Below are positions 54,334-63,107 of a stretch of DNA of 64,000 nt, one piece after another (within the stretch, counting starts at the first letter, position 1; each line of letters begins with the position of its first letter). The notes beneath the pieces were generated by a model, which did not search any database, had not been told where the DNA came from, and saw only the letters and a list, made by a program, of their open reading frames with translations. The DNA is from Pseudomonadota bacterium (lineage in GTDB: Bacteria > Pseudomonadota > Alphaproteobacteria > Rhizobiales > Pleomorphomonadaceae), in contig JAEZHI010000004.1 in the NCBI GenBank assembly GCA_023436885.1, positions 62,001 to 126,000 of the forward strand, in the 5' to 3' direction. The position numbers were made by a program, and so were the translations under genes.

Positions 54334-55443
54334 TCACTCGGCGGCTTGCGCCATCTGCACGCGAGGGAAGGCGATGCCGTTCTCGTCGAACAGATGTAGT
54401 CGCTCGGTCGGTGCCGTCACGGTTAGCGTCTCGCCCTTGGCGATATCGACATCGCCGTCGATCTTGACGGTGATTGGATCGGCAAGCCCGGTATCGAGAT
54501 AGACCAGCGTCACTTCACCGAGTTTCTCGACGATAGATACCTTTCCGATGAACAATCCCGGACCGTCAGTTGGTGTGAGGTCTTCAGGACGAACACCGAA
54601 AGTCGCCTTGGCGTCGAGATAGGTTGCATCCACATCCACATTGATCGTGACCGGATTGCCGGTTTCCGGCTGCACGGTTGCCGGTGACCCGGTACTGGCG
54701 ATGGTTGCCGAAACGATGTTCATGGCTGGCGAACCAATGAAGCGCGCCACGAAGAGGTTATCGGGGCGATGGTAAAGCTCCATGGGCGTACCGACCTGCT
54801 CGACCACCCCATAGTTGAGCACCACGATGCGGTCGGCCAGCGTCATTGCCTCCACTTGATCGTGGGTCACGTAGATCATGGTCGTGTCGGCCATGCGCTC
54901 GTGTAGCTTGGCGATCTCTAGGCGTGTGGCAACGCGCAAGGCAGCGTCGAGATTTGAGAGCGGCTCATCGAACAGGAAAACCTTCGGGTCTCGCACGATG
55001 GCGCGCCCGATGGCGACGCGCTGCCGCTGGCCGCCGGAAAGCTGTTTCGGCAGTCGGTCGAGATAAGGCGTGATTTGCAGCATCTCGGCTGCTTCGCGCA
55101 CGCGTTTGTCCTGTTCGTCCGCCGATGTCTTGGCGAGCTTCAAGCCGAAAGCCATGTTCTCGTAGACCGTCATGTGCGGATAGAGGGCGTAGCTCTGGAA
55201 CACCATGGCAATGCCACGCTTGGACGGCGGCAAGGTGTTGACGACGGTTCCGCCGATTTCGAGGGTACCTTCAGTGATATCTTCAAGGCCGGCAATAAGG
55301 CGCAGAAGCGTCGACTTGCCGCAACCGGAGGGACCGACGAAGACGACGAACTCGCCGGACTTGATGTCGAGATCGATTCCGTGCAGCACCTGAACGGCAC
55401 CATAGGCTTTCTTGACTTGCTTGAGCTTAAGTCCGGCTGCCAT
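54334..55443 (-). CDS. aglK: Alpha-glucoside ABC transporter ATPase
   Basis: 369 residues, MsmX/UgpC-type. Walker A GPSGCGKSTLLR, LSGGQRQRVAIGRA, VFLFDEPLSNLD, H-loop VTHDQVEAM. The TOBE/OB C-terminal regulatory domain (about 240-369) is of the kind found in MalK-like proteins. It powers AglFG import with AglE. It is the last gene of aglEFGAK, 90 bases after aglA, with a hairpin in the gap. Confidence 0.93.
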   Translation of the reverse strand: MAAGLKLKQVKKAYGAVQVLHGIDLDIKSGEFVVFVGPSGCGKSTLLRLIAGLEDITEGTLEIGGTVVNTLPPSKRGIAMVFQSYALYPHMTVYENMAFGLKLAKTSADEQDKRVREAAEMLQITPYLDRLPKQLSGGQRQRVAIGRAIVRDPKVFLFDEPLSNLDAALRVATRLEIAKLHERMADTTMIYVTHDQVEAMTLADRIVVLNYGVVEQVGTPMELYHRPDNLFVARFIGSPAMNIVSATIASTGSPATVQPETGNPVTINVDVDATYLDAKATFGVRPEDLTPTDGPGLFIGKVSIVEKLGEVTLVYLDTGLADPITVKIDGDVDIAKGETLTVTAPTERLHLFDENGIAFPRVQMAQAAE

Positions 55444-55498
55444 GCGTTATTCCTCCCGCAATTCCCTGAGGGTTCTCCCAAACCCTGGTCGTAAATTC

Positions 55499-55520
55499 GG
55501 CCGCCCTCGAAAGGGCGGCC
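55499..55520 (-). promoter_or_regulatory. Strong hairpin between aglA and aglK
   Basis: GGCCGCCCT-CGAA-AGGGCGGCC, 9 perfect pairs with a 4-base loop, 14 bases after the aglA stop. No strong T-tract, so it may be a partial terminator or mRNA-processing element setting the lower level of aglK. Confidence 0.6.
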
Positions 55521-55533
55521 AATCTTCTTAAAG

Positions 55534-57195
55534 TCACTTCATCTTGGCGATGAACGCGCTTTCGGCGGGCAAGGTCACCATGCCCTCGACGACCCGCGAA
55601 GCGAAGCCGAGCTCGGCGGCTGCTGCCACGGAAAGGCCCGACGGCAGAGGGAACCCGGCACCTGTATGTCCGAAGTTAAAGACACAAAGCACCTTCTCGT
55701 CACCCGCTTGTCGCAGGAAGGCGAGAACGTTGCCGTCCGAGGGGAGAAAGGCCACCGATCCCTTCGTCAGCGCCCGGCTCGTTTTGCGCCAGGCGATCAT
55801 CGTCTTGTAGAGTTCGTACTGGCTTTCTGCGTTGCCTACTTGCAGCTCAACGGCTTTGCCGAGGTGCTCCTGCGGCACCGGCAGCCACGGCTTTGCAGCG
55901 GAGAACCCGCCATTGGCAGCCTCTGCCTGCCAAACCATTGGCGTACGGCAGCCATCGCGTCCCTTGAACTCTGGCCAAAACCGGATGCCGTAGGGGTCTA
56001 CAAGTTCTTCGAAGGCCAGGTTCGCCTCGGTTAGGCCAAGTTCGTCGCCCTCGTAAATGCAGACGGAGCCACGCAGGCTGAGGTGGAGAGCCGCCATCAT
56101 CTTGCCCTGCTGCGCCGGATTGAGCGCAAAAGGCAGATGCCGCGTCGCATAGCGGACGACATCGTGGTTTGAGAGCGCCCAGCAAGGCCAAGCGTCACCT
56201 GCTTGCGCCTCAAAGACGGTCAATGTCTTTTCGACGGCGGACCGGTTCGGTTCGACGCTCAGAAGATCGAACGTATAGCTCATATGCAGCTTGTCGCCGC
56301 CGGAGGTGTAGGAAATCATGGTTTGAAGTGAACGGTCCGCATCGCCGATCTCGCCCACCAAGGTAGACCCGGGATACTGGTCGAGCAGCTTGCGCATTCG
56401 CTTCAAGAATTCGAGATTTTCGGGCTGCGTCTTGTCGTAAAGGTGTTCCTGCCGAAGGTAAGGGTTGACGCGCGGCGCATCGATGGCACCAACCGGTCGG
56501 GTCTGCGGTGGGTTAACCCGCAATTCTTTGTCATGGAAATAGTAATTGACGGTATCGAGGCGGAAGCCGTCGACACCGAGGTCGAGCCAGAACTTCAAGA
56601 CTTCAAGCAGTGCATCTTGGACCGCAGGAGTATGGAAATTGAGGTCGGGCTGGCTGATCAGGAAGTTGTGCATATAGTATTGGCAACGGCGCGTATCCCA
56701 TTCCCACGCAGATCCGCCGAATACAGACAGCCAGTTGTTTGGGGGCGTGCCGTCCGGCTGGGCATCGGCCCATACATACCAGTCGGCCTTGTCGTTGATC
56801 TGGTCGCGCCGACTCTCGGAAAACCACGGGTGCATGTCGGACGTGTGGCTCAGCACCTGATCGATAATCACCTTGATGCCGCGACGATGGGCCTCGGCAA
56901 CCATTTTCCGGAAATCATCAAGCGTGCCGAAGATGGGGTCGATGTCGCAATAATCAGCAACGTCGTAGCCGAAATCCTTCATCGGTGACTTGAAGAACGG
57001 TGACAGCCAGACAGCGTCAACGCCAAGATCCTCAAGATAGCCGAGGCGGGCCGTAATGCCTGCTAGATCACCAATGCCGTCGTTATTGGAATCCTGAAAC
57101 GAGCGCGGGTAGATCTGGTAGATCACAGCGCCGCGCCACCAATCGGGGTCAGCGGCTCGGCTCGCGCTCGCAGCGGCTTTGTCGGTCATATCCAT
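55534..57195 (-). CDS. aglA: GH13 alpha-glucosidase
   Basis: Cytoplasmic hydrolysis of imported alpha-glucosides (sucrose, maltose, trehalose range in rhizobia), 553 residues. GH13 regions: AVIYQIYPRSFQDSNNDGIGDL, catalytic nucleophile Asp in GFRLDTVNYYF, acid/base Glu in LVGEIGD, third Asp in SNHDVVRYA. The start at 57195 (or 57189) is preferred to the longer frame; no strong Shine-Dalgarno decides. It lies in the agl operon. Confidence 0.94.
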   Translation of the reverse strand: MDMTDKAAASASRAADPDWWRGAVIYQIYPRSFQDSNNDGIGDLAGITARLGYLEDLGVDAVWLSPFFKSPMKDFGYDVADYCDIDPIFGTLDDFRKMVAEAHRRGIKVIIDQVLSHTSDMHPWFSESRRDQINDKADWYVWADAQPDGTPPNNWLSVFGGSAWEWDTRRCQYYMHNFLISQPDLNFHTPAVQDALLEVLKFWLDLGVDGFRLDTVNYYFHDKELRVNPPQTRPVGAIDAPRVNPYLRQEHLYDKTQPENLEFLKRMRKLLDQYPGSTLVGEIGDADRSLQTMISYTSGGDKLHMSYTFDLLSVEPNRSAVEKTLTVFEAQAGDAWPCWALSNHDVVRYATRHLPFALNPAQQGKMMAALHLSLRGSVCIYEGDELGLTEANLAFEELVDPYGIRFWPEFKGRDGCRTPMVWQAEAANGGFSAAKPWLPVPQEHLGKAVELQVGNAESQYELYKTMIAWRKTSRALTKGSVAFLPSDGNVLAFLRQAGDEKVLCVFNFGHTGAGFPLPSGLSVAAAAELGFASRVVEGMVTLPAESAFIAKMK

Positions 57196-57324
57196 CGTAA
57201 CTCGGTCTTTCTCTTCTTCGGAAGCCGGCGGGGAGGGCGCCAGCGTTTCATCTTGTCGCAGCAACGCTGCTAGCGCAAAGTAGGTTTCACCCTGTTGCTC
57301 ATTTTGGGTAGATTGGGCCTTCTT

Positions 57325-58155
57325 CTAGCCCTTGACGCCACCGGCGGTCAGCCCCTGGACGATCTTCCGCTGGAAGATTAGCACCAGAACGACGAGCGGC
57401 ACGGTGACGATCACCGAAGCCGCCATGATCCGTCCCCAGGGGATCTCGTACTGACTGGCGCCGGACAGCAGGGCGATGGCCACGGGCACGGTCCTCGTCT
57501 CGTTGGAAGACGTGAAGGTGAGCGCGAAAAGAAACTCATTCCAGGCAGCAATGAAAGCCAGAAGCCCCGTCGTCACCAGCGCCGGCCACATCAAGGGCAT
57601 GAACACCTTGGTGATGATGACCCATGGGCTCGCTCCATCCACGATGGCCGCCTCTTCGATCTCCATCGGCAGGTCGCGCATGAACGTCGTGAGAACCCAA
57701 ACCGTGAAGGGCAGCGTGAAGATCGTATAGGAGAAAATCAGCGCGAACGGTGTGTTGAAGATGCCGAAGCCGCGCACCAGCTCGAACAAGCCTGCCAGCA
57801 CGGCAATCTGCGGAAACATCGACACGGCCAGGATGGTCATCAGCAGCAAGCCGCGACCGCGGAAGCTGACGCGAGCCAGCGCAAAGGCGGCTGTCACCGC
57901 GAGAAACAGCGCCAGAGCCACCACCGATGTTGCCACCAGGATCGAGTTGCCGAGGTTACGCAGGAACACGCCGGTGGTCAGCACCGAGACATAGTTGTCG
58001 AGACTGAAATGGACGGGAAGGTAATTGACCTCGAACAGCGCCGTGCCCGATTTGAAGCTGGTGAGGATCGCGTAATAGAACGGGAAAACCGATACGAAAA
58101 CGATCACTCCAACCAGCAGGTAGAAGGCGGAGGTTTTGGTGTAGCTCCAGATCAT
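57325..58155 (-). CDS. aglG: Alpha-glucoside ABC transporter permease, MalG type
   Basis: 276 residues, six membrane segments, EAA motif region EIEEAAIVDGASPWVIITKVFMPL. The start at 58155 overlaps the aglF stop by one base (TGATG), so translation is coupled. It pairs with AglF. Confidence 0.94.
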   Translation of the reverse strand: MIWSYTKTSAFYLLVGVIVFVSVFPFYYAILTSFKSGTALFEVNYLPVHFSLDNYVSVLTTGVFLRNLGNSILVATSVVALALFLAVTAAFALARVSFRGRGLLLMTILAVSMFPQIAVLAGLFELVRGFGIFNTPFALIFSYTIFTLPFTVWVLTTFMRDLPMEIEEAAIVDGASPWVIITKVFMPLMWPALVTTGLLAFIAAWNEFLFALTFTSSNETRTVPVAIALLSGASQYEIPWGRIMAASVIVTVPLVVLVLIFQRKIVQGLTAGGVKG

Positions 58156-59147
58156 CACCGTTCTCCTCCGTCGAAGCGCACCTTGCCGAGCCATATGTAG
58201 AGAATGGTCATCAGCGCGATGATCAGGAACAGCATTGTCGATTGTGCAGAGCCGTAGGCGAACTTGTCGAAGTCGATCAGATTCTCGCGGGCCAGCACCG
58301 AAATCGTCTTTGTCTGGGAACTGTTCGGCGTCAGAACATAGATCAGGTCGAAGATGCGCATGGCATCGAGCAGCCGAAAAATCACAGCCACCATCAACGC
58401 GGGGCGTACCAGCGGCAATGTCACTTTCCAGAAGGTCTTGACCGGATGGACACCATCGATCGCTGCCGCCTCGTAGATGTCGCGTGGGATCATCTGCAGG
58501 CCGGCAAGGATGAGAAGCGCCATGAAGGGCGTTGTCTTCCAGACATCGACAATAAGGACGGCAATCATCGCTGTGTCAGCGGAGGCGGTCCAGGCAATCT
58601 TGTGATCGATGAGGCCGAGCGTCATCAGCACATCATTGATGATTCCGAACTGGTCGTTCAGCATCCAGCTCCACATGCGAGCGGACACGATGGTCGGGAT
58701 CGCCCAGGGAATGAGGATGGCGGCACGCACAATACCGCGCCCCTTGAACTCGGCATTGAGAACCAGCGCGACAACCGTGCCGAGGATGGTCTCGAGCGTG
58801 ACCGACAGGAGTGAGAAACGAACGGTATTCCAGACCGCGTTCCACCAGACCGGATCGGCAAGAAGGCCTGACCAAATGATGCGGCCGCTCTTGAGCTGCG
58901 TCCAACTCAGGTAATTTTTGAAACCCACCAGCTCGGCACCGTAAAGGTTGGTCAACGAAGCGTTGGTGAACGAGAAATAGATTGTTCTCAGAAGAGGCCA
59001 TCCCGCCACAACGGCGAGCGCAATCAGCATTGGAACGAGAAACCAGCCAGCTGCCCTGAGGCGCTGACGCATCAGCTCGGACTTGACCCGTTTGGGCTGC
59101 CCTGGGCCGGTAGGCACGATGCGGATCGTCGTTTGGGTGGAAGCCAT
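58155..59147 (-). CDS. aglF: Alpha-glucoside ABC transporter permease, MalF type
   Basis: 330 residues. A cytoplasmic N-terminal basic segment precedes six membrane segments; EAA region is DIYEAAAIDGVHPVKTFWKVTLPL. The ATG at 59147 is chosen because family similarity begins there (MASTQTTIRIVPTGPG); a longer open frame upstream has none. Confidence 0.93.
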   Translation of the reverse strand: MASTQTTIRIVPTGPGQPKRVKSELMRQRLRAAGWFLVPMLIALAVVAGWPLLRTIYFSFTNASLTNLYGAELVGFKNYLSWTQLKSGRIIWSGLLADPVWWNAVWNTVRFSLLSVTLETILGTVVALVLNAEFKGRGIVRAAILIPWAIPTIVSARMWSWMLNDQFGIINDVLMTLGLIDHKIAWTASADTAMIAVLIVDVWKTTPFMALLILAGLQMIPRDIYEAAAIDGVHPVKTFWKVTLPLVRPALMVAVIFRLLDAMRIFDLIYVLTPNSSQTKTISVLARENLIDFDKFAYGSAQSTMLFLIIALMTILYIWLGKVRFDGGER

Positions 59148-59340
59148 GGCAATTCCCGAGGTGGAGTGCGGAAGGCATCGATCGCTCAACGCCTGAGGAG
59201 ATACCTCCGGCGCATGTCTTGTCGTCTGTATCGCCGGGGATGGCTTCGGAAGGCATGCCCGGTGAACTGGCGCAAAGTAGTTTTTCAAGAAGACCGGTCG
59301 CCTGAGATCAGGCCATGTCAGGCGACCGGCAAGTTTGAGA

Positions 59341-60606
59341 TTACCAGCCGGAACCCTTCAGCTCGGTCAGCTTGGCTTCGAGAATCTCAAGATTATCTGC
59401 AGCGGTACCGTTCCCCGACAACGTGTCGTGGACGGCCGACCAGAACAGCGAGGACACCTCGTTGTACTTGACCTTGGTTGGAGCCGACGGGCGAGGCACG
59501 GCGTTCATGAACACCTCTTTCCACTGCGGAATGATCGGCGCTGCCTTGGCCACATCCGGATCGTCGTAGAGCGATACAATGGTCGGAAGATTGGTCTGCT
59601 GGATGGCCCGGTTCTTCTGAACTTCCTTTGAGCCGAGGTAGAGCGCGAGCTTGATCGCCTCTTCCTGGTGCTTGGAGTATTTCGACACCGCGAAATTCCA
59701 GCCGCCCAGGGTTGCCGCGGGCTTGTCGCCCGAGGTCGCCGCCGGCAGCGGCGCGACGCCGAACTTGCCCTTCACCGCACTGTCCGCGCCGTTGCCGAGC
59801 GCGTAGGCATAGGGCCAGTTGCGCATGAACACGGCGTTGCCGGTCTGCCAAACGCCGCGAGCCTCTTCCTCCTGGTAAGCCAGGACGCCGGGGGGCGAAA
59901 TGGTGCCGACCCAACCTTTGACGGTATCGAGCGCCTTGGCAGCCTTCTCATTGTTGATCGAAATGTCGCCATTGGCTTCGACGATCTGCCCGCCGCCGAA
60001 CGATTTTACCCATTCCAGTGCATTGCAGGTCAGGCCTTCATAGGCGTTACCCTGGAAGACTAAGCCCCAGAGGTCCTTGGCTCCAGCCGCGCGTTCCTTG
60101 TCCTGAATTTCCTTGGCGGTGGCGGCCATCTCGTCCCAGGTCTTGGGAACTGGCTTGCCGTATTTATCAAGCAGGTCCTTGCGGTAGAAAAGGGCCGGCG
60201 CGTCGGTGAAGCCGGGAATGGCTACCAGCTTGCCGTTGGCGGTCTGAGATTCGATGATCGACGGGAAGTGATCCTTGACCACGTCCTTGGCTGCACTCGT
60301 GAGATCGACGAACTGATCCGACAGCTGGGGCGCCCAAATCACGTCGGTCATGTAGACGTCGATATCGGCGTTGCCGGCTGCGAGCCACAGACGATATTGG
60401 CCGAACTGGTCGCTGGTCGACGGCGGCATCGGTACGATCTTCACCGTGTTGCCCGTCTTGGCCTCAAAGTCCTTCAGCTGGCTCTGCAGGAAAGCCAGTC
60501 CGTTGCCGGAGTCGCCCGACACGATCGCCAGCTGGGCGGCCATTGTGGCGGATGCACAGAAAACCGCGCCGGCAAAAAGTCCGGCACGCAGGGCTGAATG
60601 AAGCAT
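59341..60606 (-). CDS. aglE: Alpha-glucoside ABC transporter substrate-binding protein
   Basis: Periplasmic sugar-binding protein, 421 residues. Signal peptide (about 1-24, LFAGAVFCASATMAAQ). Sugar-binding family features include DVYMTDVIWAPQL and GIPGFTDAPALFYRKD-like text (VAIPGFTDAPALFYRKDLL). First gene of the agl operon. GGGAGG lies 7 bases before the ATG at 60606. Confidence 0.94.
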   Translation of the reverse strand: MLHSALRAGLFAGAVFCASATMAAQLAIVSGDSGNGLAFLQSQLKDFEAKTGNTVKIVPMPPSTSDQFGQYRLWLAAGNADIDVYMTDVIWAPQLSDQFVDLTSAAKDVVKDHFPSIIESQTANGKLVAIPGFTDAPALFYRKDLLDKYGKPVPKTWDEMAATAKEIQDKERAAGAKDLWGLVFQGNAYEGLTCNALEWVKSFGGGQIVEANGDISINNEKAAKALDTVKGWVGTISPPGVLAYQEEEARGVWQTGNAVFMRNWPYAYALGNGADSAVKGKFGVAPLPAATSGDKPAATLGGWNFAVSKYSKHQEEAIKLALYLGSKEVQKNRAIQQTNLPTIVSLYDDPDVAKAAPIIPQWKEVFMNAVPRPSAPTKVKYNEVSSLFWSAVHDTLSGNGTAADNLEILEAKLTELKGSGW

Positions 60607-60673
60607 CAAGTCCTCCCTTGAATGCGGCACTTCTCCCGAATGCCGCAACTGGGTACGAAGCGCTCAAAACCTC

Positions 60674-60685
60674 CAAAGCGCTTTG
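60674..60685. promoter_or_regulatory. LacI-type operator, site 1 (aglE side)
   Basis: CAAAGCGCTTTG, a perfect 12-base palindrome with the central CG typical of LacI-family sites. It lies 67 bases before the aglE start. Confidence 0.65.
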
Positions 60686-60731
60686 AACGAGAGGATCATC
60701 CTTGAAAGGCAAGTTTCTGTCAACTGGTCAA

Positions 60732-60745
60732 TGTAACCGTTTACA
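60732..60745. promoter_or_regulatory. LacI-type operator, site 2
   Basis: TGTAACCGTTTACA, near-palindromic with central CG, 58 bases from site 1 (start to start). Two different half-site sequences suggest two regulators (for example the local LacI protein and a global carbon regulator) or one regulator with a weak second site. Confidence 0.55.
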
Positions 60746-60910
60746 GGAAGGTTTTCATAGCGAGCGATGGTGCTGGTTCTCTCTGCTGAACCTTTGAGCA
60801 GGCCAAGCAATGGCTGTAACAATATCGCTACAAATGGTAAGGCTCGCTCATCGACGTCGGCACCTGGACTTCTGAGGGAAGATCGGGGCGGCATTCGACG
60901 ACGACGGAAA

Positions 60911-61942
60911 ATGACGATGAATCTTAAGGAATTGGCCGCCGAGCTGCAGCTTTCGCAAACGACCGTAAGCCGCGCGCTCAACGGTTATCCCGAGGTCAGC
61001 GAAAAAACGCGCGAAATTGTGCTCGCCGCTGCGCAACGTTTCGGATATCGCGCCAGCCCGGCAGCGCGGCGTCTGGCCACCGGGCGTGCCCATGCTTTGG
61101 GCGTTGTATTCAATGCCGAACGCAACTTGTTGATGGATCCGCTTTTCGTCGAATACCTCGCCGGTGTGGCCGAGACCAGCGCCAAGGAAGGGTTCGATAT
61201 CCTCATCAGCCCCTCGACGCCGCGTGACGAAATCGTCAGCTTCGGCCGCCTGGCTCGCGACGGCATGGTCGATGTCATCATCTTGTCCGCTCCCCAGGTT
61301 ACCGATGCGCGGATCGCCTTGCTTTCGGAGCTGAAATTTCCCTTCGTTGTGCATGGACGCCCGCCGGATCCCGCCGGCATTTCCTTTATCGACATCGACA
61401 ACTTCGGTGCCTTCCAGCAGGCTACCAACTTCCTCATTCAGCTGGGCCATCGGCGGATCACGCTGATGAATGGCGAAGAGCATTTCACCTTCGCCCAGGA
61501 TCGTTCGCGCGGGGCCGCGTCGGCCTTTGCTTCGGCTGGTCTGGAACATGGTTTGCTCGACGAACACTTCATGCAGATGACGGCCGAGAATGCCTATCGA
61601 TGCGCGCGTCAGGCATTTGAAAGCGACGCAAGACCAACCGCGATCTTGTGTGGCTCCACAATGGTCGCGCTCGGCGTTTTGCGCGCCGCGGCCGAGCTCG
61701 GTCTCGAAGTGCCGCGCGACTTGTCGATCGTCGCGCATGACGACGAAATGCCTGCCTTTCCTGCCGACCAGTTCCACCCCCAGCTCACGACGACGCGCTC
61801 CTCTATCCGCAAGGCAGGCGCCCGTGTGGCGGAAATGGCTCTGGCACGGATTGCCGGGCAGAAGCCGGGTGCGGTAGCCGAGGTTTGGCCTGTGCACCTG
61901 ATTGTCCGCGGGTCGACGGCGCCAGCTCCCGAGCGGTTGTGA
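60911..61942 (+). CDS. aglR: LacI-family repressor, probable regulator of the agl operon
   Basis: 343 residues. N-terminal HTH and hinge MTMNLKELAAELQLSQTTVSRALNGYPEV with the family SxxTVSRAL. Periplasmic-binding-like effector domain (about 60-340) with DNFGAFQQATNFLIQLGH and SIVAHDDEMPAF. It is divergent from aglE with a 304-base gap, as in the rhizobial agl locus, so it is named by context. The start at 60911 is chosen from the HTH; the frame upstream is open but unrelated. Confidence 0.9.
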   Translation: MTMNLKELAAELQLSQTTVSRALNGYPEVSEKTREIVLAAAQRFGYRASPAARRLATGRAHALGVVFNAERNLLMDPLFVEYLAGVAETSAKEGFDILISPSTPRDEIVSFGRLARDGMVDVIILSAPQVTDARIALLSELKFPFVVHGRPPDPAGISFIDIDNFGAFQQATNFLIQLGHRRITLMNGEEHFTFAQDRSRGAASAFASAGLEHGLLDEHFMQMTAENAYRCARQAFESDARPTAILCGSTMVALGVLRAAAELGLEVPRDLSIVAHDDEMPAFPADQFHPQLTTTRSSIRKAGARVAEMALARIAGQKPGAVAEVWPVHLIVRGSTAPAPERL

Positions 61943-62198
61943 TGAACTCAACTTGGTGTGACTATCGAGTGGGTTCATTAGACTACAAATAAAGTAGATA
62001 ATAGATATTATTGACCGTGATCTCCGATAGGCGAAAGAAAAACACGGGCGTGGGAAAGATTTTCTCTTTTCAGCTTTCGCCGGAGTGCAGACTTTCTTGA
62101 GAGCCAGAAGGGAGCTTGGTACCGCTTCGCCAACATCTCCGGTCAGGTGGCCGGTAGAGAGGCAGCAGCGACAATTGTCGCGCAAGAGGTGAGTTCAG

Positions 62199-63107
62199 GT
62201 GTCCCAGGATCGTCTGACCCATTTGAAGCGTCTCGAAGCGGAATCCATCCACATCATTCGCGAAGTCGCCGCTGAGTTCCGCAATCCCGTCATGCTCTAT
62301 TCGATCGGCAAGGATAGCTCGGTGATGCTTCGCCTTGCCCTCAAGGCTTTCTACCCGAGCAAGCTGCCTTTCCCGTTGCTGCATGTCGATACCACCTGGA
62401 AGTTTCGCGAGATGATCGCCTTCCGCGACGCGACGGCAAAAGCCGAAGGCCTCGATCTTCTGGTTCACACCAATCCCGACGGCATCGCGGCGGGCATCAC
62501 GCCGTTTACACATGGTTCGTCCGTCTACACGAACGTCATGAAGACCGAGGCTTTAAAGCAAGCCCTGACGGCCCATGGCTTCGATGCCGCCTTTGGTGGC
62601 GCGCGTCGCGACGAGGAGAAGAGCAGGGCCAAGGAACGTGTGTTCTCCTTCCGCACGGACACCCATGCCTGGGATCCCAAGAACCAGCGCCCTGAACTAT
62701 GGCGGCTCTACAATTCTCGCGTTCGGCAGGGGGAGAGCATCCGCGTCTTCCCGCTGTCCAATTGGACCGAACTCGACATCTGGCAGTACATCCTGCTCGA
62801 GAAGATCCCGATCGTGCCGCTTTACTTTTCGGCCGAACGGCCGGTGGTAAACCGGGGCGGACAGTGGATCATGGTCGACGACGACCGTCTGCCGCTCTTG
62901 CCGGGCGAAACACCAGAGCTTCGGCGCGTTCGGTTCCGCACGCTTGGTTGCTATCCGTTGACCGCCGCGGTTGAGAGCGACGCGGCCACCCTTCCGGAAA
63001 TCGTGCGTGAGATGCTGATTGCCAGAACTTCGGAGCGGTCTGGTCGCCTGATTGATCACGACGACAGGGCCTCCATGGAAAAGAAGAAGCGGGAAGGCTA
63101 TTTCTGA
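62199..63107 (+). CDS. cysD: Sulfate adenylyltransferase small subunit
   Basis: Catalytic subunit of ATP sulfurylase (sulfate + ATP to APS), 302 residues. PP-loop VMLYSIGKDSSVMLRLALKAF, GGARRDEEKSRAKERVFSFR and PLSNWTELDIWQY, all invariant in CysD. GTG start with AGAGG upstream. Its TGA overlaps the cysN start (TGATG). Confidence 0.97.
   Translation: MSQDRLTHLKRLEAESIHIIREVAAEFRNPVMLYSIGKDSSVMLRLALKAFYPSKLPFPLLHVDTTWKFREMIAFRDATAKAEGLDLLVHTNPDGIAAGITPFTHGSSVYTNVMKTEALKQALTAHGFDAAFGGARRDEEKSRAKERVFSFRTDTHAWDPKNQRPELWRLYNSRVRQGESIRVFPLSNWTELDIWQYILLEKIPIVPLYFSAERPVVNRGGQWIMVDDDRLPLLPGETPELRRVRFRTLGCYPLTAAVESDAATLPEIVREMLIARTSERSGRLIDHDDRASMEKKKREGYF

Noticed and set aside
60848..62185. 445-codon minus-strand frame
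   Set aside because: Antisense to the LacI regulator, whose HTH and effector domain are clear.
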